Origin: Paenibacillus sp.
GTDB lineage: Bacteria; Bacillota; Bacilli; Paenibacillales; YIM-B00363
NCBI RefSeq assembly: GCF_031177825.1
Contig: NZ_JAPSKE010000005.1
Span: 248,001 to 312,000, forward strand
Direction of reading: 5' to 3'
Length of the DNA stretch: 64,000 nucleotides
The position numbers and the translations under genes were made by a program. Shown piece after piece: positions 16,144-25,426 of the stretch. The first letter of the stretch is position 1, and each line of letters starts with the position of its first letter. The notes under the pieces were generated by a model that did not search any database, was not told where the DNA came from, and worked only from the letters and a program-made list of their open reading frames with translations.

Positions 16144-17685
16144 TTATTTTGCTTTGTAAGCTGCATTGATTTCTTCGATGATTTGATCTCCGCCGCCTTG
16201 TTTCCATTCCTGAATCGCGTCGTCGATCGTATCGACGGGCTTCTTGCCCGCAATGATTTCGATCACCGTATTTTGAAACTTTTGGTTCAAGGCGCTGCCC
16301 TTTTCCGTATAGGCAGGAGACGAGACGATAAATTCGTCGGCTGCGTTCTTGTAGGGATACTTCTTCGCATTGACGATCGATTGCTCCATCTTCGCCGCCC
16401 ACTCGGGATCGCTCCACTTGTAAATATTGAATCGATTGCTATTGCTCCGAAGCACCCAATTCCACAGCAGACTCTGGCGGCCTTCGCCTTCCGCCTGTAA
16501 CGCTTCCGTCATTTCATAGGAGTCGTCCGCATTTTTCTTGTAATGCGCGCCTTCGATCCCATTCTTGATGATGTCTTCGCCTTCGGGAGACATCCACCAA
16601 TCGAAGAGCTGCAGGATCCGCTCGCGCTTCTTTTCGTCCACATTTTTGGTTAATACAACCTTAATCATGCCGCTTGTCGGCGTGTTATTGCCCCGCGACC
16701 CGTCCTCCCCGATCGGCGGCGACAGCTCGACGAACGCGGCGCCGGGTATGAACGACTGCAGCTGCTTATTCGTGTTTTGACTGAATTGGAAATGCATATC
16801 GGCGAATCCGACTTTGCCTTGCGCGTACTTTTCGTTAAAGTTCGTGTTCGTGATGAAGTCTTGATCAAGTACGCCCTCGTTGTAAGCGGTATTCATGAAG
16901 GAAAGGAACTTCTTCCATTCCTCGGCTTGGGCTTGCATCGGAATCAGCTCGCCGTTTTGTTCCTTCCACCCGTTCGCGATGCCGAACGCCGCCAGAAGCT
17001 CCGGAATGCCCAAGTTCGATGAATTGCCGAGCGCCGAAAATCCGAAGGTGTCTCGCTGGCCGTTCCCGTCCGGATCCTGCTCCGTGAATGCCTTCGCAAT
17101 CTCGTAAAACTTCTCGATCGTAAACTCGTCTTCTCCCGGAAGCTCGATCCCTAGCTTCTTCATCCAATCTTCGCGAACGTAGATCGTGTTTTGGGCCGTG
17201 TTATAAATCGGGATTCCGAAAATCCGGCCTTCGGGGTTCAACAGCTGCCATTCCTCCGGCGTCGCGACGCCTTGGAGCGTCGGGTAATCGGATAAATCGG
17301 AGCTCAGATCCAACAATGCACCCTGCTCCGCCCACTGCATAAATACACCGGGGCTGTCGATCCGAATGACGTCGGGAAACTGGCCGGACGCTGCGATCAC
17401 ATTCAGCTTCTCGTAAAAATTGGCGTTCGGGATCCACTGCATCTGCAAATCGACGTTAAACTTCTCGTTGATGTACTGGATCGTCGGATGATTGTTATCC
17501 GCCCATCCGCCGCCTGCCCAAGAGGCCGCCATCATCTCGATCTTGATTTTCTCAGATGCGTCCCCGGGCTCGACGTTCGGCGCACCGTCCGTCGTTTCCG
17601 GAACGCTTCCGCCTTGCGAGGAGCAACCTGCCGCTATGCCTGTAACCATGAGTAAAGCAACCAACGTCGAGAGCGCCTTCTTCAT
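16144..17685 (-). CDS. LplA-like solute-binding lipoprotein
   Basis: A 513-residue type 1 periplasmic-binding-fold lipoprotein. The signal MKKALSTLVALLMVTGIAAG is followed by the lipobox Cys and a Gly/Ser/Pro-rich linker. Later segments such as WGMKY-free SBP_bac_1 strands, FPDVIRIDSPGVFMQWAEQG and YVREDWMKKLGIELP are typical of large LplA-type proteins. The start at 17685 is preferred because GGAGGT lies 9-10 bases before it; the longer frame adds a charged lead. It is preceded by the sensor kinase and followed by a stem-loop and the two permeases. Ligand unknown; the GDPD in the operon hints at a glycerophosphoryl compound. Confidence 0.92.
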   Translation of the reverse strand: MKKALSTLVALLMVTGIAAGCSSQGGSVPETTDGAPNVEPGDASEKIKIEMMAASWAGGGWADNNHPTIQYINEKFNVDLQMQWIPNANFYEKLNVIAASGQFPDVIRIDSPGVFMQWAEQGALLDLSSDLSDYPTLQGVATPEEWQLLNPEGRIFGIPIYNTAQNTIYVREDWMKKLGIELPGEDEFTIEKFYEIAKAFTEQDPDGNGQRDTFGFSALGNSSNLGIPELLAAFGIANGWKEQNGELIPMQAQAEEWKKFLSFMNTAYNEGVLDQDFITNTNFNEKYAQGKVGFADMHFQFSQNTNKQLQSFIPGAAFVELSPPIGEDGSRGNNTPTSGMIKVVLTKNVDEKKRERILQLFDWWMSPEGEDIIKNGIEGAHYKKNADDSYEMTEALQAEGEGRQSLLWNWVLRSNSNRFNIYKWSDPEWAAKMEQSIVNAKKYPYKNAADEFIVSSPAYTEKGSALNQKFQNTVIEIIAGKKPVDTIDDAIQEWKQGGGDQIIEEINAAYKAK

Positions 17686-17759
17686 CCCCTGCTTACCTCC
17701 AATGCGAATGTTCACTTCCCTTTCTTTTTCATTATAAGTTTCCGGTTGCGGGTATTTTT

Positions 17760-19628
17760 TCACGATTCTACGCTCATTTTGTCTAATATTTCGGAGTTGC
17801 CTTTATCCTTTTTCGGGAATCGAAGCGTAACGATGCTCCCCTTCCCTTCGCCGGATCGAATGCCGACGCCGTAAGGGCTTCCGTAGGTCAACCTCATTCT
17901 GGCGTGAACATTGAGAATGCCGATCGATTCTTCCCTCGTGGACGGCTCGGGCCGATCTTCGATCGATCTCATCTTTTCATAGAGAGACTCCAGAACGTCC
18001 GTCGGAAACCCGCTCCCGTTGTCTGCAATGTCGATCAATAGATCCCCGTTCTCCTCATAGGCGCGAACCCGTACGCTCGCATTCCCGATTTTGGGTTCGA
18101 TCGCGTATTTTACGCAGTTTTCCACGATGGGCTGTAGAGACAGCTTAATGATAAGACAGTCCATAAACTTTGGGTCCACCGAGATCTCGCTCGTAAACTT
18201 CGCGCCGAAGCGAATATGGACAATATCCAGATAGCGCTCCAGATTACGAAGTTCCTCTCTAAGCGGCACCGTCGAACCAGCCATCTTGGTGGTGTAACGA
18301 TAGACGCCGGCTAAATTGGTAGCCATCTTCTCGATGGCAGGCACTTTCTCGATAAAAGCGATACTCTTGATGATCTCCAGCGTGTTGTAGAGAAGATGGG
18401 GGTTGATTTGGTTTTGCAACGCTTGGATCAATGCATCTCTTTGCCTCAATTGCAGATGCATCTCTTTCATCTCCAATTCATGCACGGTATGTACGAGTTC
18501 GTTCAACCTTCTCGTCATCTGATTAAAGCTTCGGTTCAGCTGCTGCACTTCGTCTTTCCCTGGTATCACTTCCGCGCTGACGGACAAGTCGCCGTTTTCG
18601 ACCCTTTTCATTAAATGCCTAAGCTGGAAAATCGGGTGGACGATCCAATGAAACATGCGCGGGATGGAAAGCAACGAAATCAAAATCAAACACAAAGTGA
18701 TATACAAGACCGACTTCTTGGCGACATCGAGCCCGCTGGCCATTTCATTCATCGGAACATAAGCGACAATATTCCACCCTGTCTGCCAGGAGCGGTTATA
18801 AGTTAATAAAATCTTCTCGCCGTCAAGTTTTATGGTTCTATCCGATACCGTAAGTTGGATTCCGTCTAAAGCCGTGTCTTCTAAGGGACGTCCAACGTAT
18901 TGCACGTCCGGGTGGTAGACGATCTCTCCGGCAGCGTCTACGATAAAGAAGTACCCCGTCTTCCCGAGCTGCACCTGCCCAAGAATGTTTTGAATTTCCG
19001 TGATCGATAAGGCAATGTTCAAGTTGCCGATCAGTTGCATCGTTTCGGGACTGTGAATGGGAACTACGATCGTAATAAAAGGGTAAGCGGCGACCTTTCC
19101 TTTGTGAAAGTAGGATGGGATCACTCGCTGCGTTTCGGAAAAGGGGCTGTGTATCCAGGGTACGGAGGAATACGCGGAACGCCGTAAAGAGCTGTCTTTC
19201 GAGTACAACAGCCGCTGGTCCGACGAGCGGAGGACGACTCCCAGAATATCGGAGTCATTCATGGCGATATATCTTGTCAAAATGTCTTCGACAAGCGCTT
19301 CTTGTTCTCGGTTGAAATGCTGCCCGGCCGCGAGCCATTTTTGGATCATGCCGCTCTCCGGGTTGTTTCCGAGCAACGGATTGGAGGGCAATGGACCGGC
19401 GATGGAGGAATAGGTCGATTGCGCAAGTTGGTTGAAGTAGCGGTCGAGCTGGTGATTAATCCGCGCCGTCGAGTCTTGTGCAATCAGATAAAAATCTTTT
19501 TTCGCCGATTCCGTATAGTAGTAGGAAGAAATCGCTCCCATCAGAACGATGGACAGAAAGCTAACGGAAAACACCATGGCGAGGATTTTGGTCTTGACGG
19601 AGAAACGATAATGCCAGTGCTTTCTCAT
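17760..19628 (-). CDS. YesM-type sensor histidine kinase
   Basis: A 622-residue membrane kinase. TM1 is near residues 15-37, an extracellular Cache-like sensor spans about 40-290 (YFFIVDAAGEIVYHPDV), TM2 is near 300, then HAMP. The HisKA_7TM-free His_kinase core has QINPHLLYNTLEII with the phospho-His, N-box ENCVKYAIEPKIG and G-box ADNGSGFP. It overlaps the response-regulator stop by one base (ATG at 19628; a GTG at 19631 is the alternative), so the pair is translationally coupled. It probably senses the sugar or its bound form and drives the importer genes downstream. Confidence 0.93.
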   Translation of the reverse strand: MRKHWHYRFSVKTKILAMVFSVSFLSIVLMGAISSYYYTESAKKDFYLIAQDSTARINHQLDRYFNQLAQSTYSSIAGPLPSNPLLGNNPESGMIQKWLAAGQHFNREQEALVEDILTRYIAMNDSDILGVVLRSSDQRLLYSKDSSLRRSAYSSVPWIHSPFSETQRVIPSYFHKGKVAAYPFITIVVPIHSPETMQLIGNLNIALSITEIQNILGQVQLGKTGYFFIVDAAGEIVYHPDVQYVGRPLEDTALDGIQLTVSDRTIKLDGEKILLTYNRSWQTGWNIVAYVPMNEMASGLDVAKKSVLYITLCLILISLLSIPRMFHWIVHPIFQLRHLMKRVENGDLSVSAEVIPGKDEVQQLNRSFNQMTRRLNELVHTVHELEMKEMHLQLRQRDALIQALQNQINPHLLYNTLEIIKSIAFIEKVPAIEKMATNLAGVYRYTTKMAGSTVPLREELRNLERYLDIVHIRFGAKFTSEISVDPKFMDCLIIKLSLQPIVENCVKYAIEPKIGNASVRVRAYEENGDLLIDIADNGSGFPTDVLESLYEKMRSIEDRPEPSTREESIGILNVHARMRLTYGSPYGVGIRSGEGKGSIVTLRFPKKDKGNSEILDKMSVES

Positions 19629-20644
19629 CACGGACTCAGCTTCTTTCTATATTTAAGCGGCGATACGCCCACGGCGGCTTTGAATACTCTGGTAAAATAA
19701 GGCATGGTTGAAAATCCGACGGTTTCGGCGATCTCCGATACCGAAAACGATGTTTTAAGCAGCAACTTTTTCGCTTCCTCGATGCGGAGGTCGTTCACAT
19801 AGCTGATCAATGATCTCCCGGTATGTTTTTTAAATAATACGCTGAAATGCGAAATGCTGAAATTCGTTACCTCCGCCATTTCCATCAACGTAATATCTCT
19901 CTTGTAATTTTCCACAATGTACCGGCATGAACGCTCGATCGCTTCAGGTTTGCCTGCGGAGACGGCGATCGGATATTCGAGATACCACTTTTCCAATAAG
20001 TTATTGAAGTAAGACATTATGGTTGAGTCCGCTTCCGAATTTGGAAAAGGCTTGTCCGAAAAGCCGATACCGAAATCATGTAACATAGACTTCAACTTGT
20101 TGTCGAGGATCTGAAGCAAGCTTACTCTAGCGCTTTTATTGATCTGATTGAGTTGGAGGATAGACTTCAATAAGTCGGAATGTTTTTGCAAGACGATCCG
20201 GGGAGACAACCCCTGCTTATTTTCCAACAAATTCTGAAAGCGGATCACGTATTGATTCAAGTCGCGTAATGTCTCCAACTTCTCTTTAGATCTGTTCAAG
20301 GATTCCGCGAAAGCCGCAAACTCCACAGGTTTCAACAAGTACTCCGATACGCCGTAACTCATTGCCTTCTGCGCGTATTGGAAATTATCGTAGCCGCTGA
20401 TAATGAGAGATACGAGGGGGAGGCGGTGCTCTTTAATTTTTTTAATCAACGATAAACCGTCCATGTCGGGCATCATAATGTCGGTGATCAGCAGCATGGG
20501 CCATACTTCATGGATCAAATTCCATGCTTCCTCCCCATTGCTGCAAGCACCTACGACCTCGAATTCCTCCCCGGCCGCTTTAATCATTTCCACGATACCT
20601 TTAAGTACCCAAGGTTCATTCTCGGCAACTACTACCGTATACAT
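19628..20644 (-). CDS. YesN-type AraC response regulator
   Basis: A 338-residue protein. The receiver is N-terminal: phospho-Asp in MLLITDIMMPDMDGLSLIKK, Lys in SEYLLKPVE. A helical linker follows, and the C-terminal AraC DNA-binding domain (about 235-335) has two helix-turn-helix units, with MEMAEVTNFSISHFSVLFKK and VSEIAETVGFSTMPYFTRVF. It is the first gene of the operon. A minus-strand TATAAT at 20690-20695 is the likely -10, without a convincing -35, as expected if the regulator activates itself. Confidence 0.94.
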   Translation of the reverse strand: MYTVVVAENEPWVLKGIVEMIKAAGEEFEVVGACSNGEEAWNLIHEVWPMLLITDIMMPDMDGLSLIKKIKEHRLPLVSLIISGYDNFQYAQKAMSYGVSEYLLKPVEFAAFAESLNRSKEKLETLRDLNQYVIRFQNLLENKQGLSPRIVLQKHSDLLKSILQLNQINKSARVSLLQILDNKLKSMLHDFGIGFSDKPFPNSEADSTIMSYFNNLLEKWYLEYPIAVSAGKPEAIERSCRYIVENYKRDITLMEMAEVTNFSISHFSVLFKKHTGRSLISYVNDLRIEEAKKLLLKTSFSVSEIAETVGFSTMPYFTRVFKAAVGVSPLKYRKKLSP

Positions 20645-20730
20645 ATCGTCTATTGACCCCCGAAACGTGATGTGCTGGTACGTCTATCTATTATATAACA
20701 TGAACGTAATTGCAATATTAAAACGAAAAA

Positions 20731-22002
20731 TCAATGATGGTGATGCGGACCGACCGCATGGACCCGGTGTTCCAGTTTCATCTTCAAGAGCGGCAGAACG
20801 GCGAGTACGCCGGCCAAGAAAATTCCTGACGCTGCCAGGTAAATCGCGCCGAGAGGCAAGTATTCCTTGATCACCCCCACGAAGCTCATGTTGAGGACCA
20901 TCCCGCCCATAAAGAGAGGGTTGAGGATGCCGTTCACTCTACCGACGTAGGCTTCCTCCGCTTGATTCAGAATTAACGTATTGCATGCGATATGGATAAA
21001 CGGGACCATGAGTCCGGAGAGAAATTGAGCGGCAAGGGCGATGCCCAAGACCGGAACCGTCCCCAGTACGGACACGGCCAGCGCATTCGCAATAAAACCG
21101 ATCAATAGCAGCTTCTGCGGCGGGACATGCTTCGAGAGTCCCATGGCAAGGATGCCGCCGAGAATCATGCCGATGCCGTTCAGCGAAGTAAACCATTGCA
21201 GACTTTCCGCCGATAATCCTAATTGCTCCGTAACCAAGAAAATCCCGAGCGGACTGATCAATCCAAGGCCCATGCCGCCGGCCAAGAAGAATGCGCCCAT
21301 ATACATAAAAATCTTTTTAGAGGTTACATATTTTATCCCCAGCTTCATCTCGCGGGAGACGTTCACCGACGAGGATGGCCCGCCTTTCCGTTCATTCCGA
21401 TCCGGAGGGAGCAACGTAAGCGCCGCCGCCGACAAGAGGAAGCAAATTCCCATGATCGCGATAGCGACTTGAATGCCGAACCGGAAATAAATCAACGTGC
21501 CGAGAATCGGTCCGAAGACCATAAAGACGGACATCATCGTTTGGTACATCGACATCCCCATGCCCATCAGCGATTCCGGTACATGAAGCTTAAACAACTT
21601 CATTCCGGACGGTTGGGAAAACTGAGACAGCACCGATGAAACCAGCGTGGCGAAGAAGATCGCTTCCCACCCGCCGTATACTAGTGCCAATAACACGACG
21701 AAGATGGATAAAGCGCTTAGTAAATCGCAAATCATCATCGTTCGTTTGGGTCTCCACCGGTCGGCGAACGTTCCGCCGATGAAGGAAAAGACAAAGATCG
21801 GCGCGAACTCCGCCACGGAGATCATCGCGATGGCTACGGGGTCTTTATTCGTTTGCTCCGTTACGAAGAGCAAAATCGCAAAATTGCGAATCCAGATCCC
21901 CATCTGTAATAGCAACCCCGACAATAGGATGGACTGCACGATCCGGTTACGAAATAGACTCCTTACACTGGGGGAATGGGCTTGATACGGAATCGACATC
22001 AT
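20731..22002 (-). CDS. MFS exporter (MFS_3, macrolide-efflux/EntS-like) with His-rich tail
   Basis: A 423-residue, 12-helix transporter. Helix 1 is LLLQMGIWIRNFAILLFVTE; motif A is FIGGTFADRWRPKRTMM; both fit the MFS_3 group (MefA, EntS). Two adjacent ATGs follow GAGGTG; either may start. The protein ends HAVGPHHHH, a natural histidine cluster that could bind metal, although such tails are also found by chance. Its operator region holds a 14-base palindrome. The gene ends only 86 bases before the YesN start region but is not part of that operon. Confidence 0.9.
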   Translation of the reverse strand: MMSIPYQAHSPSVRSLFRNRIVQSILLSGLLLQMGIWIRNFAILLFVTEQTNKDPVAIAMISVAEFAPIFVFSFIGGTFADRWRPKRTMMICDLLSALSIFVVLLALVYGGWEAIFFATLVSSVLSQFSQPSGMKLFKLHVPESLMGMGMSMYQTMMSVFMVFGPILGTLIYFRFGIQVAIAIMGICFLLSAAALTLLPPDRNERKGGPSSSVNVSREMKLGIKYVTSKKIFMYMGAFFLAGGMGLGLISPLGIFLVTEQLGLSAESLQWFTSLNGIGMILGGILAMGLSKHVPPQKLLLIGFIANALAVSVLGTVPVLGIALAAQFLSGLMVPFIHIACNTLILNQAEEAYVGRVNGILNPLFMGGMVLNMSFVGVIKEYLPLGAIYLAASGIFLAGVLAVLPLLKMKLEHRVHAVGPHHHH

Positions 22003-22106
22003 ACAACACCTCGCGAATTAGAATGCGGCGGGTCCGGTTCATATACCGCTTAGTGAATAGTAACCTAGTCCGGGCAACGCACTTCCGCAAATGTTGAAGG
22101 ACGTCG

Positions 22107-22120
22107 CGCAAATATTTGCG
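22107..22120. promoter_or_regulatory. Palindrome CGCAAATATTTGCG upstream of the MFS gene
   Basis: A perfect 14-base palindrome with a further half-site CGCAAAT at 22086-22092 and a degenerate one at 22127. It lies about 105 bases upstream of the exporter start. It looks like the site of a dimeric regulator; none is encoded next to it. Confidence 0.4.
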
Positions 22121-22159
22121 TGGGAGGCGCAAGTCGTTCCCGTCGCTACCCAAATCCTG

Positions 22160-22211
22160 CGAAAAAGAAAAAGCAAACTACAAGGATTTGCGAGCTCCCT
22201 TGTAGTTTGCT
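22160..22211 (-). terminator. Strong terminator of the OmpR/kinase operon
   Basis: Perfect 14-base arms (22172-22185 and 22198-22211) with a 12-base loop, followed on the minus strand by TTTTTCTTTTT. Confidence 0.9.
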
Positions 22212-22243
22212 GATTCCTGGATTGGATGAGATCATTATTCTGA

Positions 22244-23641
22244 TTAGTTTATCGGAACATAGCCGGATTCGGATTCGGCAGTAACGTACTTCGCCGGAAT
22301 GCGGATGGTGAACACGGAGCCGACGCCAAGCTCGCTTTCGGCCCATACCGTTCCGTTGTGCGCGTCGACGAGCGCTTTGACGATGCTAAGCCCCAGCCCC
22401 ACTCCCGAGTTAAACCGGGACCTTGATTTGTCCGCGCGATACAAGCGGTTGAAGATGTACGGCAAATCCTCTTCGCCGATTCCGATTCCCGTGTCCTCGC
22501 ATATAATGTCCGTGTGCTCGGGCTCGCATTCGATTCTTAGTTTCACGGTACCGCCGGGTTGGTTGTATTTAATGGCATTAGATAACACATTGGAGACGAC
22601 CCGAACGATCTTATCGCGGTCCACTTCGCAGAAGCAAGGAACGTTCGTGCTCTCGAACGTCAATTGAATGCCCTGCGAGCTCGCCAACGTGCGGAAATTT
22701 TCATGAACCTTCCGCGCCAAGCGAACCATGTCCGTCGTTTCGATATGAATGGAGAAGCGGGCGCTCTCCGCTTCGGACAGCCGTTCCAAATCGTTAATTA
22801 AACGGGAGAGCCGTTCCAACTCTTCGAAGATCTCCTGCATGCGCTGCTCGTCCGCCTCGTATACCCCGTCTTGGATCGCTTCGATTTGCGTGAGCATCGA
22901 AGTCAACGGCGTTCGAAGCTCATGGGTTAGATCCTCCATTAAGTGTTGCCGCCAATCTTCCTGTTTCTTTAGTTCCTTCACCATCTCGTCGAGCGTAACG
23001 GCCAGCATCCTAACTTCCTCCGGTCCCTTCGAGGAAATTCGCAATTCCCTGCGGCCCATCCGAATTTGATTCGTTTGCTCCTCCAACAGCTTGAGATGTC
23101 TCGACAAGACGCGAGCGATCCAAAAGCTTAACAGGAATGCGATGACGATGATGGAGGCATACAAGATCTTGGAACGAAACTCCAATTGTTCCTGATATTC
23201 GATCATCGTAGGATTCAACTTGTTCCGAGCGGCCAGATTCGCCGCCTTGAGGGTTCCGACCGTACGGCCGTCGATAATATACGGATATTCGTTGGCTTCC
23301 TCCAAGTACGCTTCATCGAAGTCCCGAATCGTATCGATCCAGATCGACCGTCCGTCCAGCGACGTATATTGGATTAAGATCCCGTAAAGATTCGCTCTCC
23401 TCTTCACCCATGCGATCTCTTCCTCTTCCGGCGCGCTCGCTCGAATCTCGGCCTGACGCATATCGTCCATCAATCGATAGGCATTGCCATCCAACAAGCT
23501 TCTTTGGTAGGTCGAGAACAAGCTGTCCCAATGGAACCGATGGGCGGAAGAAATGAGCAAAATAAATACGAGCGAAAAGAAGAAAAAGGCCGTGAATAGC
23601 AAAACGTTCATCCGGCGTAAATAGCGGAGCAGCCCTTTCAA
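22244..23641 (-). CDS. Sensor histidine kinase, classical HisKA type
   Basis: A 465-residue kinase. TM1 is about 12-32, an extracellular domain of about 130 residues follows (LYGILIQYTSLDGRSIW), TM2 is about 175-195, then HAMP. H-box LTHELRTPLTSML, N-box VLSNAIKYNQPG, G1 DTGIGIGEED, G2 GVGLGLSIVKAL are all intact. It starts 2 bases after the response-regulator stop. The signal is unknown. Confidence 0.94.
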   Translation of the reverse strand: MKGLLRYLRRMNVLLFTAFFFFSLVFILLISSAHRFHWDSLFSTYQRSLLDGNAYRLMDDMRQAEIRASAPEEEEIAWVKRRANLYGILIQYTSLDGRSIWIDTIRDFDEAYLEEANEYPYIIDGRTVGTLKAANLAARNKLNPTMIEYQEQLEFRSKILYASIIVIAFLLSFWIARVLSRHLKLLEEQTNQIRMGRRELRISSKGPEEVRMLAVTLDEMVKELKKQEDWRQHLMEDLTHELRTPLTSMLTQIEAIQDGVYEADEQRMQEIFEELERLSRLINDLERLSEAESARFSIHIETTDMVRLARKVHENFRTLASSQGIQLTFESTNVPCFCEVDRDKIVRVVSNVLSNAIKYNQPGGTVKLRIECEPEHTDIICEDTGIGIGEEDLPYIFNRLYRADKSRSRFNSGVGLGLSIVKALVDAHNGTVWAESELGVGSVFTIRIPAKYVTAESESGYVPIN

Positions 23642-23643
23642 AA

Positions 23644-24354
23644 TCAGTCTCCCTCCGGCGCGGCGGCGAATTGATACCCAGCGCCGATCCGAGTCATAAT
23701 ATACTTTGGCTGCTGACTGTCTTCCTCGATCTTCTTGCGTAAATTTTTTACATGGGCGTCTATCGTCCGACTATCCCCTTGGAATCTATAACCTTGGACA
23801 ATATAGGAAAGCTCGCTGCGACTGAACACTTTCTTCTGATTTTCGCACAAGACGGTCAGGAGCTTGAATTCGGTTGCCGTTAACTGCACCGTTTTGCCGT
23901 TTACGAGCACGCTTTTGTTAGCCGGATTTACGACGAGCCGACCTCTGTCGTATACCAGCGGTTGGCCCTCTTCGTTCGTATCGTCGGTTTCATGCAGATG
24001 AAAGCGACGCCTCAGCGCTTTAATTCTCGCCACGACTTCTTTCACCCGGAACGGTTTCACGATATAATCGTCCGCCCCCAGATTTAATCCGCGGATGGTA
24101 TCGTTCTCCCGGTTTTTCGAGGTAATCATGATGATCGGCACATTCGACTTCTGCCGCACTTGGCGGCAAACGTCTTCGCCGCTTAACCCTTCTAACTTAA
24201 GATCCAATAAAATAAGATCATGTTGATGCAGATCGAATTTGCTTACGGCCTCGTGCCCGTCGGAAGTAAAGTCGACCGCCCAGCCTTCCATCTCTAGATA
24301 AGCCCTCAACACATCCCTAATCTTCGGTTCGTCCTCTACGATCAATATGTGCAT
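23644..24354 (-). CDS. OmpR-family response regulator
   Basis: A 236-residue regulator. Receiver: IVEDEPKIRD, phospho-Asp in LILLDLKLEGLSG, switch residues and Lys in ADDYIVKPF. Winged helix at the C-terminus: LTATEFKLLTVLCENQ and SRTIDAHVKNLRKKIE. ATG at 24354 follows GTGAGG; the longer frame would use TTG. The promoter carries a palindrome across its -10. It lies 57-80 bases downstream of the four-permease operon on the same strand with no visible terminator between, so read-through is possible and the pair may serve that system. Confidence 0.94.
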   Translation of the reverse strand: MHILIVEDEPKIRDVLRAYLEMEGWAVDFTSDGHEAVSKFDLHQHDLILLDLKLEGLSGEDVCRQVRQKSNVPIIMITSKNRENDTIRGLNLGADDYIVKPFRVKEVVARIKALRRRFHLHETDDTNEEGQPLVYDRGRLVVNPANKSVLVNGKTVQLTATEFKLLTVLCENQKKVFSRSELSYIVQGYRFQGDSRTIDAHVKNLRKKIEEDSQQPKYIMTRIGAGYQFAAAPEGD

Positions 24355-24383
24355 CGCGGCCTCACCCTTACGCAACGTATTTA

Positions 24384-24398
24384 CAGGTATTATACCTG
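24384..24398. promoter_or_regulatory. Palindromic operator across the -10 of the OmpR operon
   Basis: CAGGTATTATACCTG is a perfect odd-length palindrome. On the minus strand it contains the -10 TATAAT (24389-24394). A protein bound here would block the promoter; the -35 is poor. Confidence 0.55.
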
Positions 24399-24432
24399 AT
24401 ATTCCGCCATCCGGCTGTCTCGAATTTCCTCT

Positions 24433-25419
24433 CTATTCGACCAGCCCCGTGCGTTCCACGCCTTCTACGAAATATCGCTGGGTGAACATGTAAAGCACTA
24501 ACGGCGGCAGGATCATCAAGAAAGAGGTAGCCATCTTGATCGGCTCGTCGAATACCGTCGGACCATTCTCCGCGATTCTTGCTTCGATCCCCGCCGAAAT
24601 CTTGGACATGCCGAGCGAAAGCGGAACGTCCTGCGCGTTGATTAGATACATTGCAGGGTAATAGGAATCGTTCCAATTCCACACGAACGAGAATAGGAAC
24701 ACAACGATGATCGCAGGCCGGGCCAACGGAAGCATGACCTTGTAAAACACCTTAAACACGTTCGCTCCGTCGATCCGCGCCGCTTCCTCCAGATCCTTCG
24801 GCTGGGTGCTGAAGAATTGCCTGAAAATAATGACGAACAACGCCCCTTTCAGCCCATGGCCGAATAGCGCCGGAAGCAATAGCGGATACAGCTTGTTGAT
24901 CCAGCCCAGCTCGCTCGCGGCGAGCAGCATCGGCAATATCGTAAGCTGGGGCGGAACGATGAACGTTAACAGCAAACAAAACATCCAGAACGTCTTGAGC
25001 GGAAATTCGAGTCGGGCGAAAGCATACCCCGCGACGGCGCACAGCAGCGTCTGAGACGCGGCGATGGCTAGCGTAAGGCCTGTGCTTAGCAAGAACGCTT
25101 TCGCATAATCGAGCATAACCCAAGCTTCCTGCAATGTCCCTAGATATATAACGCGCGGTACCCAATTGACGGCAGGATCGACCAGATCCGCGGCGTCCTT
25201 CACCATCGTCGAGATCATGAAAAACAAAGGATTTAAATAAATATAAGCGGTGTCGATAAGAATGACGTAAATAAATAGCTTAAACAGAAGGCCTTGGTCC
25301 GCTTCTTTCCCTAATAAGGCATACTTCGTTTTCCGCAATACCGTTCCGTTTCGGATCCATTGCCATTTTCTCCTTATGGCTTTCTTATCCGTATGCGTCG
25401 CCGTATTCCCCACTCCCAT
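24433..25419 (-). CDS. ABC importer permease, MalG-like (pair 1)
   Basis: A 328-residue permease with a long, charged N-terminal extension of about 45 residues before helix 1 (YVILIDTAYIYLNPLFFM). The EAA loop is intact: LEEAARIDGANVFKVFYKV. It is the last gene of the long operon starting at 36754. AGAGGGGG lies directly before the ATG, so the GTG two codons later is an alternative start. Confidence 0.9.
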   Translation of the reverse strand: MGVGNTATHTDKKAIRRKWQWIRNGTVLRKTKYALLGKEADQGLLFKLFIYVILIDTAYIYLNPLFFMISTMVKDAADLVDPAVNWVPRVIYLGTLQEAWVMLDYAKAFLLSTGLTLAIAASQTLLCAVAGYAFARLEFPLKTFWMFCLLLTFIVPPQLTILPMLLAASELGWINKLYPLLLPALFGHGLKGALFVIIFRQFFSTQPKDLEEAARIDGANVFKVFYKVMLPLARPAIIVVFLFSFVWNWNDSYYPAMYLINAQDVPLSLGMSKISAGIEARIAENGPTVFDEPIKMATSFLMILPPLVLYMFTQRYFVEGVERTGLVE

Positions 25420-25426
25420 TCCCCCT

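Noticed and set aside
20731-20745. C-terminal HHHH as a cloning tag
   Set aside because: No vector sequence is nearby and the tail continues a normal exporter C-terminus.
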